A stretch of 64,000 bases of DNA from Treponema sp. UBA3813 (lineage in GTDB: Bacteria > Spirochaetota > Spirochaetia > Treponematales > Treponemataceae), in assembly GCA_002368605.1 (NCBI GenBank), contig DFEB01000031.1:1938-65937 (forward strand), given 5' to 3'. Positions 43,227 through 52,821 of the stretch are shown here, piece by piece. The stretch's first letter is position 1. Each line of letters opens with the position of its first letter. The notes beneath the pieces were generated by a model. It was not told where the DNA came from. It ran no database searches and worked only from the letters and a program-made list of their open reading frames with translations. Made by a program: the position numbers and the translations under genes.

Positions 43227-45332
43227 ATGGCTAGCAAAATTGAAAATAACAAACCTGTTGATCCCAAAGCACGAGACATTCAAATCCAAACAAAATTAAT
43301 CGCATTGATTGGTGCAGTAATTGTCGCAAGTAGTGTGCTTGTTGCAACAGTCAGTCTTACTGTTTTCGACAAAAACCAAGTTGAGGCTACAGAAACTCAG
43401 CTTGAGCACTCTGCGGAAGGTGCAATGCGTGTCATGCTTGACTGGCTTCTAACCCTTAAGGGCTATGCGGCCACTACGGCAGACCGTGAAGATGTTATTA
43501 ATGCAGTTGCAGACAATGATATTTCCACACTCAAAGAAATTATCTCCTATTACGGTGGAGAATTAGATTATGCTTATATGGCTTTCACCGACCCAAGCGG
43601 AACAATTTTAGCAAGCGGTGGAGATAACGCACCGTCTTCAGGACAAAATGTTTCTTCATGCCATGCAGTAAGTCAAGCCATGAAAGGAATATCTGGCTAT
43701 GGCTACGAATCATATAATTCAAATTACTGTCAGGTTTATGCCTACCCACTTAAAAAAGACGGACGAACTGTCGGAACTACACTCTTTGCTTACGATTTTA
43801 CAGATGGCGATTTTGTCAGCCTCATGAAAACCGCTTATGATACAGAATGTACAATCTTTCAGGATATCACGCGAATTGACTCATCATTGCCTGGAGTCGT
43901 AGGAACAACACTTGCAAATCAAACTATTGTCGATTTGGTTTTAAGAAAAGGTGAAAAATACACAGGCGAGAATAAAATTCAAGGAAAAGACTATTACTCA
44001 GTTTATGCGCCACTCTCAAACGATGATGGAACAGTTACGGGTATGCTTTTCATTGCAAAATCCCTCGACCAAATCGAAGCAATTAAATATACCACGCTCA
44101 AATTTGTCGTACCAGTTGCGATTGTTCTTGCCATAATCCTCATGCTCGTAAGTTTCCGCTTCATTCACTGGCTCATGTGGCGAATCGAAAATGTCACCAA
44201 GCAGCTCCGTGAAATGGCAACAGGCGAGGCTGATTTGACTAAACGCGTCACATTGCGAGTCCTCGATGAAATCGGTGATTTGGTCATCAACTTCAACGCT
44301 TTCTGCGACAAATTGCAGCAGATTATCGGTGAGACAAAAAAATCTAAGGATGAACTGGCAATTTCTGGCGAGAGCATGAGCGCAAGCACTCAGGACACGG
44401 CAAGCGCAATCACACAGATTATCGCAAACATCGACAGCATTTCTCACCAAATTAACACCCAAAACCAGAGCGTCCAGCAGACGGCGGGCGCAGTTGACGA
44501 GATTTCCGCAAATATCGATTCTCTTAACCAGATGATTGAGCACCAGTCTTCCGGCGTAACACAGGCAAGTGCGGCAGTTGAAGAGATGATTGGAAATATC
44601 ACTTCGGTAAATCACTCAGTCGAAAAAATGGCATCTTCATTTGAAGAACTTGAATCAAACGCAAACATGGGCTTCAAAATGCAGAATGATGTCAACGAGC
44701 GAATTCAGCAGATTGAAACTCAGAGCGAAATGCTTCAGGACGCTAACACGGCCATTTCAAGCATCGCTGAACAGACAAACTTGCTGGCTATGAACGCGGC
44801 AATTGAGGCGGCTCACGCTGGCGAAGCAGGAAAGGGCTTCGCAGTCGTTGCAGATGAAATCCGTAAACTTTCAGAGACCTCATCGGCTCAGTCAAAGACA
44901 ATCGGCGAGCAGCTTACAAAAATCAAAGAGCAGATTGGAGAAGTCGTTTCGGCTTCAAATGAATCAAGCCGATCATTCGGCGTTGTTTCTCAGAAAATTC
45001 AAGAAACCGACCAGCTTGTCATGCAGATTAAGGCCGCAATGGAAGAGCAGAATCAGGGTTCACAGCAGATTACCAGTGCCCTCAAAACAATGAATGACAG
45101 CACTCAAGAAGTCCGGGCGGCATCAGTTGAAATGTCAAACGGAAACAAAATGATTCTTGAAGAGGTTCAGAATTTACAGTCAGCTACTCTCGAAATGAAG
45201 GGCAGTATGGATGAAATGTCAAATGGAGCGCGTAAAATCAACGAAACAGGCTCGGCTCTTGCTGATATTTCTGGTCAGGTTCAGAACGCAATCTCCAAAA
45301 TAGGCGGTCAAATAGACTTGTTCAAAGTCTAA
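43227..45332 (+). CDS. Methyl-accepting chemotaxis protein with Cache-type sensor
   Basis: 701 residues. Two membrane helices (about 28-50 and 290-312) flank a periplasmic Cache-like sensor ([31 protein letters not shown]). A HAMP domain (about 313-365) and a signalling domain with the hairpin tip [19 protein letters not shown] follow. Ligand signals pass to CheA/CheW to bias flagellar rotation. The ligand is unknown; small organic acids are typical for this sensor type. A GAGGTGA site precedes the ATG. A DUF805 gene follows after 24 bp. Confidence 0.93.
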   Translation: MASKIENNKPVDPKARDIQIQTKLIALIGAVIVASSVLVATVSLTVFDKNQVEATETQLEHSAEGAMRVMLDWLLTLKGYAATTADREDVINAVADNDISTLKEIISYYGGELDYAYMAFTDPSGTILASGGDNAPSSGQNVSSCHAVSQAMKGISGYGYESYNSNYCQVYAYPLKKDGRTVGTTLFAYDFTDGDFVSLMKTAYDTECTIFQDITRIDSSLPGVVGTTLANQTIVDLVLRKGEKYTGENKIQGKDYYSVYAPLSNDDGTVTGMLFIAKSLDQIEAIKYTTLKFVVPVAIVLAIILMLVSFRFIHWLMWRIENVTKQLREMATGEADLTKRVTLRVLDEIGDLVINFNAFCDKLQQIIGETKKSKDELAISGESMSASTQDTASAITQIIANIDSISHQINTQNQSVQQTAGAVDEISANIDSLNQMIEHQSSGVTQASAAVEEMIGNITSVNHSVEKMASSFEELESNANMGFKMQNDVNERIQQIETQSEMLQDANTAISSIAEQTNLLAMNAAIEAAHAGEAGKGFAVVADEIRKLSETSSAQSKTIGEQLTKIKEQIGEVVSASNESSRSFGVVSQKIQETDQLVMQIKAAMEEQNQGSQQITSALKTMNDSTQEVRAASVEMSNGNKMILEEVQNLQSATLEMKGSMDEMSNGARKINETGSALADISGQVQNAISKIGGQIDLFKV

Positions 45333-45356
45333 AAATATTAAAGGAGGGATTCATAT

Positions 45357-45764
45357 ATGAGTCCAAAGTATGTTGGTTTCGGCGAAGCAGTAAAACTCTT
45401 CTTCACGAACTATGTTAATTTCGGAGGTCGCTCAACACGAAGCGAGTATTGGTGGGTTTTCCTTTTCAACATCTTGGTTTCTCTCGCACTCTATCCAATT
45501 ACTGTAGCTACAGGCTTGAGTTTTCTATCGGTTTTGTGGAGTCTCGGCACTTTGCTGCCAGGTATTGGTCTTTCAATCCGCCGCTTGCACGATGCAGGTC
45601 ACTCTGGCTGGTGGATTCTGATTAATCTTGTTCCGATTGTTGGACTTATCATTACTCTTGTATTCACTCTGACAGCTTCAGTTCCCGCAAATGAATGGGG
45701 TGAGCCAGCCAGCTCAAACGCTGACACTCCTGCTCCTGCTAACGAAGAATCAAGCGCTAACTAA
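45357..45764 (+). CDS. DUF805 membrane protein
   Basis: 135 residues with three or four membrane helices. NFGGRSTRSEYWWVFLFN and SIRRLHDAGHSGWWIL are the DUF805 signatures. The tail is rich in Ala, Pro and Asn. The function of DUF805 is unknown; it is common in many bacteria. AAGGAGG precedes the ATG; a terminator follows. Confidence 0.87.
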   Translation: MSPKYVGFGEAVKLFFTNYVNFGGRSTRSEYWWVFLFNILVSLALYPITVATGLSFLSVLWSLGTLLPGIGLSIRRLHDAGHSGWWILINLVPIVGLIITLVFTLTASVPANEWGEPASSNADTPAPANEESSAN

Positions 45765-45770
45765 TAACTT

Positions 45771-45797
45771 TCCCTCGCAAAATGCGAGGGATTTTTT
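45771..45797 (+). terminator. Terminator after DUF805 gene
   Basis: CCCTCGC/GCGAGGG perfect 7-bp stem, 5-nt loop and T6. Confidence 0.9.
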
Positions 45798-45817
45798 ATT
45801 TTAAATTGAATTTCCCC

Positions 45818-45869
45818 TTGACAAATTAAGTTGCATACAATATATTTTATACAGTTAAGTTGTATACAA
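45818..45869 (+). promoter_or_regulatory. Strong promoter with two MarR-type operators before the peroxidase gene
   Basis: TTGACA (45818-45823), 17 bp, TATATT (45841-45846). TTGCATACAA (45831-45840) fills the spacer and TTGTATACAA (45860-45869), a perfect palindrome, lies just after the start point; both are preceded by TTAAG and are 29 bp apart. A MarR gene is at the end of the same gene group (48563), so autoregulated repression is likely. Confidence 0.75.
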
Positions 45870-45915
45870 TTTAATATTACTGGATTCAATAGCGGTTAGC
45901 CGCAAGGAGAAAATT

Positions 45916-46455
45916 ATGGCAATTTACGATTACAAGGTTTTGGACAGAAAGGGAAACGAAGTTTCAATGGAATCATTCAAGGGCAAAGTCCTGCTCATCG
46001 TCAACACGGCGACTGGCTGCGGATTCACCCCACAGTACAAAGGACTTGAAGAGCTTTATCAGAAATACCACGACAAGGGCTTGGAAATCCTCGACTTTCC
46101 CTGCGACCAGTTCGGTCATCAGGCACCGGGCGATGATGAAGAAATCCACGAGTTCTGCCAGATGAAGTACAAGACCAGCTTTGACAATTTCAAGAAAATC
46201 GAGGTCAACGGCGAGAACGAAATTCCTCTCTACACATTCTTGAAGAGCCAGAAGGGATTTGCAGGCTTTACCGGAGTCAAAGGCGCGCTCATGAACGCAG
46301 TCGTAGGTAAAATCGACCCGGACTTCAAGAACAACGCCAACATCAAGTGGAATTTCACGAAATTCCTCGTTGACCGCGAAGGAAATGTGATTGAGCGATT
46401 TGAATCAACAGTTGAGCCAAAGAAAATCGACGACAAAATCGCATCATTGCTGTAG
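45916..46455 (+). CDS. Glutathione-peroxidase-family thiol peroxidase
   Basis: 179 residues. VNTATGCGFTPQYKGL places the peroxidatic Cys at residue 35; FPCDQFGHQAPG holds the Gln and second Cys; KWNFTKFLVDREG the Trp/Asn. These Cys-type enzymes reduce peroxides, usually with thioredoxin as donor. It is first in a group with a TrxR-like protein, a CDF transporter and a MarR regulator. The promoter carries two MarR-type operators, which suggests peroxide or metal control. AAGGAG lies upstream of the ATG. Confidence 0.93.
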   Translation: MAIYDYKVLDRKGNEVSMESFKGKVLLIVNTATGCGFTPQYKGLEELYQKYHDKGLEILDFPCDQFGHQAPGDDEEIHEFCQMKYKTSFDNFKKIEVNGENEIPLYTFLKSQKGFAGFTGVKGALMNAVVGKIDPDFKNNANIKWNFTKFLVDREGNVIERFESTVEPKKIDDKIASLL

Positions 46456-46495
46456 GATATATCCACAGATTTATGACAGAAAAGAGGTGTAAACC

Positions 46496-47419
46496 ATGAA
46501 CTATGACATCATCATAATCGGAGCGGGACCGGCCGGAATCTCGGCGAGCCTTTATGCAAAAAGGGCGAATTTGAATGTGGCTGTCATTTATTCTGGTGAA
46601 AGCCAGCTGGAAAAAGCCCACAAAATCGACAATTACTACGGTTTCCCCGAAGGAATCACGGGGCCAGATTTGTACGCCAACGGAATTCAACAGGCTAAAA
46701 ACCTGGGCATTGAGGTAATCGAAGCCGAAGTCACTCACATAGAGCTTCTCGCGCCCCCGCCCCAGACCCAGTATTCGGTCAAAGCTGGCGAAAAGGAATT
46801 GAGCGCACCTGCAATCATTCTCGCCACAGGAAACAAAAAACTCCGCCCCACTATCGAAGGCATCATTGATTTTGAAGGGAAGGGCGTTTCTTACTGTGCG
46901 GTTTGCGACGGATTCTTCTACCGCAAAAAAAATGTAGCCGTCATCGGAAACGGAAAATTTGCAGTCGAAGAAGCCACGCATCTTGCACACATCGCAGAAA
47001 GCGTAACGATTCTCACCGACGGAAAAGATGAAAGCGAAGTCAAGGCGGCAGTCGCGGCTGATTCATCAATCGCCGGAAAAATCAAAATCGGCACGAGAAA
47101 AGTCACGAAAATCATTCCAAACGGAGAAGGCACAAAAGTCGGCGGCGTAACATTCGCTGACGGAGAAAGCCTGGCATTAGACGGCGTATTTGTCGCCCTG
47201 GGAAGCGCAGGAGCCGCTGATTTTGCGAAAAAGCTCGGTCTCATGCTCAACGGAGACTCAATCGCCGCAAACGAAAAAATGGCAACGAACGCGCCGGGAA
47301 TCTTCTCATGCGGAAACGCAAACGGCGGACTCCTACAGGTATGCAAGGCAGTCTATGAGGGCGGTCTTGCAGGCTTAAGCGCAGTTGACTATATCCGAAA
47401 TTTGAAGAAAACAGTATAG
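46496..47419 (+). CDS. Thioredoxin-reductase-like flavoprotein
   Basis: 307 residues. FAD loop IIIGAGPAGISASLYAKRA, redox pair in YCAVCDGFFY, NADPH region VAVIGNGKFAVEEATHL and the end GIFSCGNANGGLLQVCKAVYEG. Low-molecular-weight thioredoxin reductases are about this length. The CAVC pair fits, but the GNGKFAVE segment departs from the GGGxxA norm, so a ferredoxin- or NADH-dependent variant is possible. Likely donor for the peroxidase next to it (gap about 40 bp, AGAGGTG site upstream). Confidence 0.85.
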   Translation: MNYDIIIIGAGPAGISASLYAKRANLNVAVIYSGESQLEKAHKIDNYYGFPEGITGPDLYANGIQQAKNLGIEVIEAEVTHIELLAPPPQTQYSVKAGEKELSAPAIILATGNKKLRPTIEGIIDFEGKGVSYCAVCDGFFYRKKNVAVIGNGKFAVEEATHLAHIAESVTILTDGKDESEVKAAVAADSSIAGKIKIGTRKVTKIIPNGEGTKVGGVTFADGESLALDGVFVALGSAGAADFAKKLGLMLNGDSIAANEKMATNAPGIFSCGNANGGLLQVCKAVYEGGLAGLSAVDYIRNLKKTV

Positions 47420-47427
47420 TAGATTAT

Positions 47428-48546
47428 ATGCTTACTGAAAATCGTGAAAAAATCATCGTCCGCACCAGTATTCTTGGAATCGTGGCCAATATTGCCCTGG
47501 CTTCATTCAAGGCGCTGGTCGGCTTGCTCTCAAACTCCATCGCCATCGTTTTGGATGCGGTGAACAACCTTACCGACGCGCTTTCTTCCGTCGTCACGAT
47601 TATCGGAACTAAACTGGCAGGAAAGCCCGCCGACAAACAGCACCCCTTCGGTCACGGCCGGGCAGAATACCTTTCGGCACTGGTGATTGCCCTCATCATT
47701 TTGTATGCAGGTATTACTTCTCTCATTGAGTCGGTCAAAAAAATCATTAATCCCAGCACGCCTGACTACACCAGCGCGGCTCTGATTATCGTAAGTTCAG
47801 CCGTTATCGTAAAGATTTTACTGGGTCTTTTCGTTAAGCGCACCGGCAAAAAAGTAAATTCCGATTCCCTCGTGGCCAGCGGTCAGGATGCCCTTATGGA
47901 TTCAATAATTTCGGCATCAACCTTGGTGGCAGCGGCAATTTTCCTGATTTTCGGACTTTCCCTTGAAGCATATCTTGGCGTAATCATCTCTTTTGCAATT
48001 ATCAAATCGGGCATTGAAACCATGAGGGAAACATTAAGCAAAATCTTGGGAGAGCGAATCGACGCTCAAATTGCCCATGCCATCAAAAAAACAGTCGCCT
48101 CCGTTGACCCGGAAATCCGCGGCTCCTTTGACCTCGTTCTAAACAATTACGGTCCTGACAAGCACATTGGCTCAATCCACATCGAAGTGCCCGACACATG
48201 GACGGCAGACAAAATTGACACCGTAACGCGAAAAATCAGTGCGGCAGTCTACCAAAAGCATAATGTTGCAATGGCAGCCGTTGGAATTTACAGCGTGAAC
48301 ACAAAACAGAACTCGGCAGCGGAAATTCGCTCACAAGTGTCAAAAATCGTGCATGAGCACAAGGACATTCTTCAGATGCACGGATTTTTCGTGGATGAAG
48401 AGGCAAAAGTCATGCGATTTGACATCGTAGTTTCCTTCGATTCGCCAAATATGCAGGTAATGTACGATCATGTCGTCTCTGATGTGCGCGAAGCCTTCCC
48501 AGACTACGATGTTCAAGTTCAGTTTGATTTTGATATAAGCGACTAA
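47428..48546 (+). CDS. Cation diffusion facilitator (CDF) transporter
   Basis: 372 residues with six membrane helices and a cytoplasmic C-terminal domain. HPFGHGRAEYLSALVIA and the helix-2/5 metal-site segment DAVNNLTDALSS identify the family, which exports Zn, Mn, Fe or Cd. Metal not resolved. It begins 8 bp after the reductase, and TATAGT (47415-47420) lies 7 nt before the ATG, so it may also have its own leaderless promoter. Confidence 0.9.
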   Translation: MLTENREKIIVRTSILGIVANIALASFKALVGLLSNSIAIVLDAVNNLTDALSSVVTIIGTKLAGKPADKQHPFGHGRAEYLSALVIALIILYAGITSLIESVKKIINPSTPDYTSAALIIVSSAVIVKILLGLFVKRTGKKVNSDSLVASGQDALMDSIISASTLVAAAIFLIFGLSLEAYLGVIISFAIIKSGIETMRETLSKILGERIDAQIAHAIKKTVASVDPEIRGSFDLVLNNYGPDKHIGSIHIEVPDTWTADKIDTVTRKISAAVYQKHNVAMAAVGIYSVNTKQNSAAEIRSQVSKIVHEHKDILQMHGFFVDEEAKVMRFDIVVSFDSPNMQVMYDHVVSDVREAFPDYDVQVQFDFDISD

Positions 48547-48562
48547 ATACAGGATTTTAATT

Positions 48563-48988
48563 ATGGAAAAAAATTACGATTCACTTAAACTGAAAAACCA
48601 GCTCTGCTTCCCGCTTTATGCGGCATCACGGGAAATCATGCGTAAATACACGCCGATTCTCAAAAATCTGAATCTTACCTACACCCAGTACATCGTAATG
48701 ATGGTAATGTGGGAGCATAAATCCCTCAAAGTCGGTGAAATCAGCAATTATCTCTATTTGGACACTGGAACTCTCTCGCCCCTTCTCAAATCAATGGAAG
48801 AAAAAGGGCTGGTAAAACGAGTGCGTGACAAAAATGACGAGCGGGTAGTAACGATTACAATCACGGCGGAAGGAGAAGCCCTCAAAGAAAAAGCACTTTC
48901 CGTACCCGAAGAGATGGGAAAGTGCATGAATATTTCACCCGAAGACGCTCAGGTACTTTACAAAATTTTATACAAGATTATCGGCTAA
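48563..48988 (+). CDS. MarR-family transcriptional regulator
   Basis: 141 residues. The winged helix spans LNLTYTQYIVMMVMWEHKSLKVGEI, TGTLSPLLKSMEEKGLVKRVRDKNDERVV. It resembles the OhrR branch but I see just one Cys near the N-terminus (NQLCFPLYAA), at the OhrR peroxide-sensing position. It starts 16 bp after the CDF gene and may repress the peroxidase promoter with its paired TTGNATACAA sites. Confidence 0.88.
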   Translation: MEKNYDSLKLKNQLCFPLYAASREIMRKYTPILKNLNLTYTQYIVMMVMWEHKSLKVGEISNYLYLDTGTLSPLLKSMEEKGLVKRVRDKNDERVVTITITAEGEALKEKALSVPEEMGKCMNISPEDAQVLYKILYKIIG

Positions 48989-48990
48989 AA

Positions 48991-49572
48991 CTAGCGGATA
49001 AAATTCGTAAAGATTTTCTTTTCGGCTTCAGGCTGGGCTACTCCGGCCTGCTTTCCAGCCTCAATGCTCTTTAAAATCCAAGCCATGTTGCGGCCCATCG
49101 TGCGCATGATTTGAATTCCTTCTTCGTCCTGAAGCACATCGGCGCCGTTTGAGCCGTGAACCATGTTCCAGTAGCGGGAAGTAATCACGGGCTGCTGGGC
49201 ATAAGTGATGTATTTGTTGATGACATCAAGACAAGCCGTTGTTCCGGCACGACGGGCAACAGTAAGTGCGGCTGCAGGCTTAAAGCGCAGGAATTTCTCG
49301 CCCTTCCAGTAAAGTCTGTCTAAAAATGCGATAAGCTCACCGCTGGGAGAAGCGTAATAAACCGGCGAGCCGAAAACAAGACCGTCTGCATTCTGGATTT
49401 TTTCGATTGCTTCATCCACAAGTGCGTCAATTTCGCCTGTTAGTGCCCGGCCTCCAACCCAGAAAATTTCGGTCTCTACGCCGTTTTTGCCAAGTGCCTC
49501 AGCTACGAGATTCAATGCCGTGTATGTGCTGCCTTTTTCGTTTCGGCTTCCGTTAAAAAGAATTACTTTCAT
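48991..49572 (-). CDS. NADPH-dependent FMN reductase / flavodoxin-like protein
   Basis: 193 residues. FNGSRNEKGSTYTALNLVAEAL and DGLVFGSPVYYASPSGELIAFLDRL are FMN-binding motifs of this group. Such proteins reduce FMN, quinones or iron-sulfur flavoproteins. AAGGAG precedes the ATG. It is convergent with the MarR gene and may belong to the same stress regulon. Confidence 0.87.
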   Translation of the reverse strand: MKVILFNGSRNEKGSTYTALNLVAEALGKNGVETEIFWVGGRALTGEIDALVDEAIEKIQNADGLVFGSPVYYASPSGELIAFLDRLYWKGEKFLRFKPAAALTVARRAGTTACLDVINKYITYAQQPVITSRYWNMVHGSNGADVLQDEEGIQIMRTMGRNMAWILKSIEAGKQAGVAQPEAEKKIFTNFIR

Positions 49573-49622
49573 CTTAGCTCCTTAAAATAAGATATTTTAT
49601 TATATCATACATTTTTGCTCGC

Positions 49623-49651
49623 TTGTCAAAATGAAATAAATCATTCATACT
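49623..49651 (+). promoter_or_regulatory. Promoter of the PfkB gene, leaderless layout
   Basis: TTGTCA (49623-49628), 17 bp, CATACT (49646-49651), then 7 bases and the ATG at 49659; no ribosome binding site. Confidence 0.6.
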
Positions 49652-49658
49652 ATTTAAT

Positions 49659-50582
49659 ATGAAAATTCTTTGTGTTTGTTTGAGCTCAACTATTCAGCGT
49701 ACAATTAAATTTGACTCGTTTACAACAGGACAAATAAATCGTTCACAAATTTGGCGCGAAGATGCCAGCGGAAAAGCTTTAAATGCGGCTCGTGTCCTTA
49801 ATCAGCTTGAAGAAGGCAGTTCAGTAGCACTTTGCCCGGTAGGAAACTCAAACGCAGAGCATTTTATGGTTCTTGCTTCACGCGACAATGATTTATATGT
49901 CCATCCTATCTATGTTGAAGGAAACACACGCGAATGTTGGACACTTCTCGATGCTAAAACGGGCTCGACAACTGAAGTCATCAGTGATGCGGCAGAAGAT
50001 TTGCATCATTTGGCAGGCGCAGAAGCTGAACTCGATCTTATCGAGTCTATCCGTGAATATATGGCTGTTTGTGATGCACTTTTAATTGCAGGAAGCCGCC
50101 CCGTAACATGGTCAAAAAATATTTGTGCGAGAATTTGTGAAGTCGCACATAAAGCAGGCAAGCCGATTCTTGCTGATTTCCGTGGTGAGGATTTGCTTGA
50201 TACGCTTAAAGTTTGCACTCCACAGATTATCAAAATCAATGAGGATGAATTTTATCAAACTTTCGGTAACTCATCTTTAAGCGAAAATGAACTTGAACAG
50301 GCAATCAGCAAAAAAAGCGAAGAATTGCATAATATTATTGTTGTCACTCGCGGAGCAAAAGATACTCTTGCGGCAGAAAACGGAAAAAGCTATCGTTGCC
50401 CAACCGAAAAAGTCACCCCACTTAACACAACAGCTTGCGGAGATTCTTTTGATGCAGGATTTATTCGCGAATATCTTCTCTCAAAGAATATTGAGGCGGC
50501 TCTTTCTTTGGGAAACCACTGTGGCGCACTTAATTCTCAAACAATAGTACCAGGCTCAATAAAGAAAGCCGGTGAAAACTAA
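49659..50582 (+). CDS. PfkB-family sugar kinase (phosphofructokinase-1-like)
   Basis: 307 residues. DASGKALNAARVLNQL is the N-terminal sugar-binding motif and NTTACGDSFDAGFI the C-terminal ATP/catalytic motif with Asp. Start MKILCVCLSSTIQRTIKFD resembles 1-phosphofructokinase and tagatose-6-phosphate kinase. Substrate not resolved. It overlaps a convergent barrel-protein gene by 4 bp. Its promoter is leaderless in layout. Confidence 0.85.
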   Translation: MKILCVCLSSTIQRTIKFDSFTTGQINRSQIWREDASGKALNAARVLNQLEEGSSVALCPVGNSNAEHFMVLASRDNDLYVHPIYVEGNTRECWTLLDAKTGSTTEVISDAAEDLHHLAGAEAELDLIESIREYMAVCDALLIAGSRPVTWSKNICARICEVAHKAGKPILADFRGEDLLDTLKVCTPQIIKINEDEFYQTFGNSSLSENELEQAISKKSEELHNIIVVTRGAKDTLAAENGKSYRCPTEKVTPLNTTACGDSFDAGFIREYLLSKNIEAALSLGNHCGALNSQTIVPGSIKKAGEN

Positions 50583-51223
50583 AGGTGCCACAAAAGTCCG
50601 AGGGCGGGAATAATTGTAAATCCCTTACAACTTCCGTCCTGAATGACTGAACTCCAAGATTTTGAATTCATTTTATAATAAAAATCATAGCCAATTTTTG
50701 AACCTGCATAAATTCCCATATTTCGCGAAAAATTCACTTCAATATTGAACCACGCCCCCACACCAACCGTATAAACAGATTCTTTTATAATTTCGTCGTT
50801 GTTTTTTTGCTTACTTATAAATCCATCAAGATGAAATCCGGCTCCAACAGGAATGTTAAAAGTTTCATCACGATACAAGACTGTATAAATTCCTGCGAGA
50901 ATATCCGTTCCGAAAAAATATTTGTAGTCAGAATAATTTGTTGTTGTTTGGTGTTTTTCGTCCAAGACAATTACTTTTGAATAAGGCATATATATATCTG
51001 TGTTAAGGAAAATACCAATTTTCATGTAATCGTTCATATTGCGATAATTAAGATTCAAGCCAACGGCATTTAGGCGCATTGAGTCGTAAGAATCAAATTT
51101 GTAATCATTTTTTACTGTGGGAAAGGAAATACCAAAACAAAAATTCTTGTTAGAAAAATCACTCATAGCACTTGCAGAGAAGATGCTGGCAAAAATCAAA
51201 AAAGCGAAAAATATTTTCTTCAT
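50579..51223 (-). CDS. Probable small outer-membrane beta-barrel protein
   Basis: 214 residues with a signal peptide (KKIFFAFLIFASIFSASA). The rest is alternating aromatic strands (YKYFFGTDILAGIYTVLY; GAGFHLDGFIS; GIYAGSKIGYDFYYKM), ending in LGLLWHL. Barrel character is inferred; family unknown. The start lies 38 bp from the divergent rqcH gene, and no ribosome binding site is seen. Confidence 0.6.
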   Translation of the reverse strand: MKKIFFAFLIFASIFSASAMSDFSNKNFCFGISFPTVKNDYKFDSYDSMRLNAVGLNLNYRNMNDYMKIGIFLNTDIYMPYSKVIVLDEKHQTTTNYSDYKYFFGTDILAGIYTVLYRDETFNIPVGAGFHLDGFISKQKNNDEIIKESVYTVGVGAWFNIEVNFSRNMGIYAGSKIGYDFYYKMNSKSWSSVIQDGSCKGFTIIPALGLLWHL

Positions 51224-51261
51224 GCCAAAAATGTAGTATTATTATTGAAGAAAGTAAAGAT

Positions 51262-52794
51262 ATGAGCCTTAACTGCAACGAAATTGATTTAATTCTCTCA
51301 GAACTGGATTTAAACGGAGCCTTTGTTCAGGAAGTCGTACAGCCAAATTTTAATTCTCTGGCAATCTACACTTACAAGCCCGGCCAGCCAAAAACGATTT
51401 TTATTTCTTTGGAAGCGGGAGCCTGCCGAATCTGTGAGACAAGGCGCAAAATCACCAAGAACGAAAAGCCCCTCAGATTCAACGAAATGCTCAAGTCAAA
51501 AATCAAAGGCGCGCGTATTTTGAATTGCCAGCAGCTGGGCAAAGAACGAATCATCAAAATCGATTTGGAAAAAGCCGGTGCCATTTATGTAATGCCCCAG
51601 GCTCAGGAACACGCCGCAAAAAAAGCAAAATCCCTGCAAAACGATGACGAAGACGAATTTTTCTCCCTTTACATCCGCTTGTGGTCAAACGCGGGAAACA
51701 TTTTCCTCTGCGACAAAGAAGGCCTCATCCTCGATTCATTTTACCGCCGCCCGGCCAAAGGTGAAAAAACCGGAGAAATTCTTGCCCTGCCGGAAGAAAA
51801 AGCACTGAGCGAAGGTGAACTTTCCGCCCTGAACGAAAAATTTCCCCTGAGGGATTTTGAGGAACTTGCCGCCGATTACGCAGAAAAGCATCCTGATTAT
51901 CCAAATCTCACTTTCAACCAAAAAGTCGATTTATTTTATTCAGAGAACGCGGCCCAGACTTCCCTTGAAAGCCTTTTGGAGCAGGCAGAAAAATGGTATC
52001 AGTCCCACAAAAGCCGCCAGATTGCAGCCCTTGACCGTCTCAAAGAAAAGCGGGAAAGCTTTAAAAATGCAGCTCAGTACAAGCATCAGGGTGATTTGAT
52101 TCTTGCCTACGGTTATGCCCTGGACGGAAACTCAAATTTCCTCGAATGTGAAGATTTTGAAAGCGGCAGAAAGGTGAGCATCAAGATTGATCCGAAAAAA
52201 TCCGCCCAGGAAAATGCCGCCGCTTACTACGAGACTTACAAAAAACAGACCAGCGGTCTTGAAAATCTGGACTACGACATTGAGGCTGCGGAAAAGGCAG
52301 TGGCCGAACTCGAAGCCCAGTACGCAAAAATCACCGCCGAAAAAAATCCAATCAAGCTTGAGCAAATCTTGCGAAAAACCCAAAAGCCCAAGCAGCAGGA
52401 AAAGAAAGCCCACCCAGGTCTGGACTTTTTGATTGACGGCTGGCAGATTATCGTAGGCCGGGATGCAAGCGAAAACGATGACTTGCTCCGCCACACGGTA
52501 AAAGGCTCGGACATGTGGCTCCATGTGCGGGATTATCACGGCGGCTATGTTTTCATCAAAAATCGCCCCGGAAAGACCGTTCCTCTGGAAATTTTACTGG
52601 CGGCAGGAAATCTCGCCGTATATTTTTCAAAAGCCCGCAAAAACGGCAAGGCAGATTTGTATTACACTCAGGTCAAGCATCTCCGCCGGGCGAAAAATGC
52701 TCCCAAAGGAACGGTTTTGCCAACCAACGAGAAGAATCTTTTTATCAAGCTGGATGAGGCAAAAATAAGGGAAATTTTAGCGCGGATAGAATAA
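51262..52794 (+). CDS. rqcH: NFACT-family RNA-binding protein, RqcH-like
   Basis: 510 residues from the ATG at 51262 (MSLNCNEIDLILSEL); an upstream in-frame start overlaps the divergent gene. The N-terminal NFACT-N region, a coiled-coil middle (residues 230-380) and the C-terminal NFACT-R domain (GSDMWLHVRDYHGGYVFIKN; KGTVLPTNEKNLFIKLDE) are present. RqcH recruits tRNA-Ala to stalled 50S subunits and adds Ala tails. The family was also described as fibronectin-binding. The DR motif of the NFACT-N part is not obvious. metF follows. Confidence 0.83.
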   Translation: MSLNCNEIDLILSELDLNGAFVQEVVQPNFNSLAIYTYKPGQPKTIFISLEAGACRICETRRKITKNEKPLRFNEMLKSKIKGARILNCQQLGKERIIKIDLEKAGAIYVMPQAQEHAAKKAKSLQNDDEDEFFSLYIRLWSNAGNIFLCDKEGLILDSFYRRPAKGEKTGEILALPEEKALSEGELSALNEKFPLRDFEELAADYAEKHPDYPNLTFNQKVDLFYSENAAQTSLESLLEQAEKWYQSHKSRQIAALDRLKEKRESFKNAAQYKHQGDLILAYGYALDGNSNFLECEDFESGRKVSIKIDPKKSAQENAAAYYETYKKQTSGLENLDYDIEAAEKAVAELEAQYAKITAEKNPIKLEQILRKTQKPKQQEKKAHPGLDFLIDGWQIIVGRDASENDDLLRHTVKGSDMWLHVRDYHGGYVFIKNRPGKTVPLEILLAAGNLAVYFSKARKNGKADLYYTQVKHLRRAKNAPKGTVLPTNEKNLFIKLDEAKIREILARIE

Positions 52795-52821
52795 AATATT
52801 GCAATCCGCTATAATCAACCT

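Noticed and set aside
44016..44615. 199-residue minus-strand frame in the chemoreceptor
   Set aside because: Shadow of a repetitive coiled-coil gene on the plus strand.
45916..46455. Selenocysteine in the glutathione peroxidase
   Set aside because: The active-site codon at residue 35 is an ordinary Cys codon and no in-frame TGA occurs.
46355..46990. 211-residue minus-strand frame across the peroxidase and reductase
   Set aside because: Antisense to two clear genes with conserved motifs.
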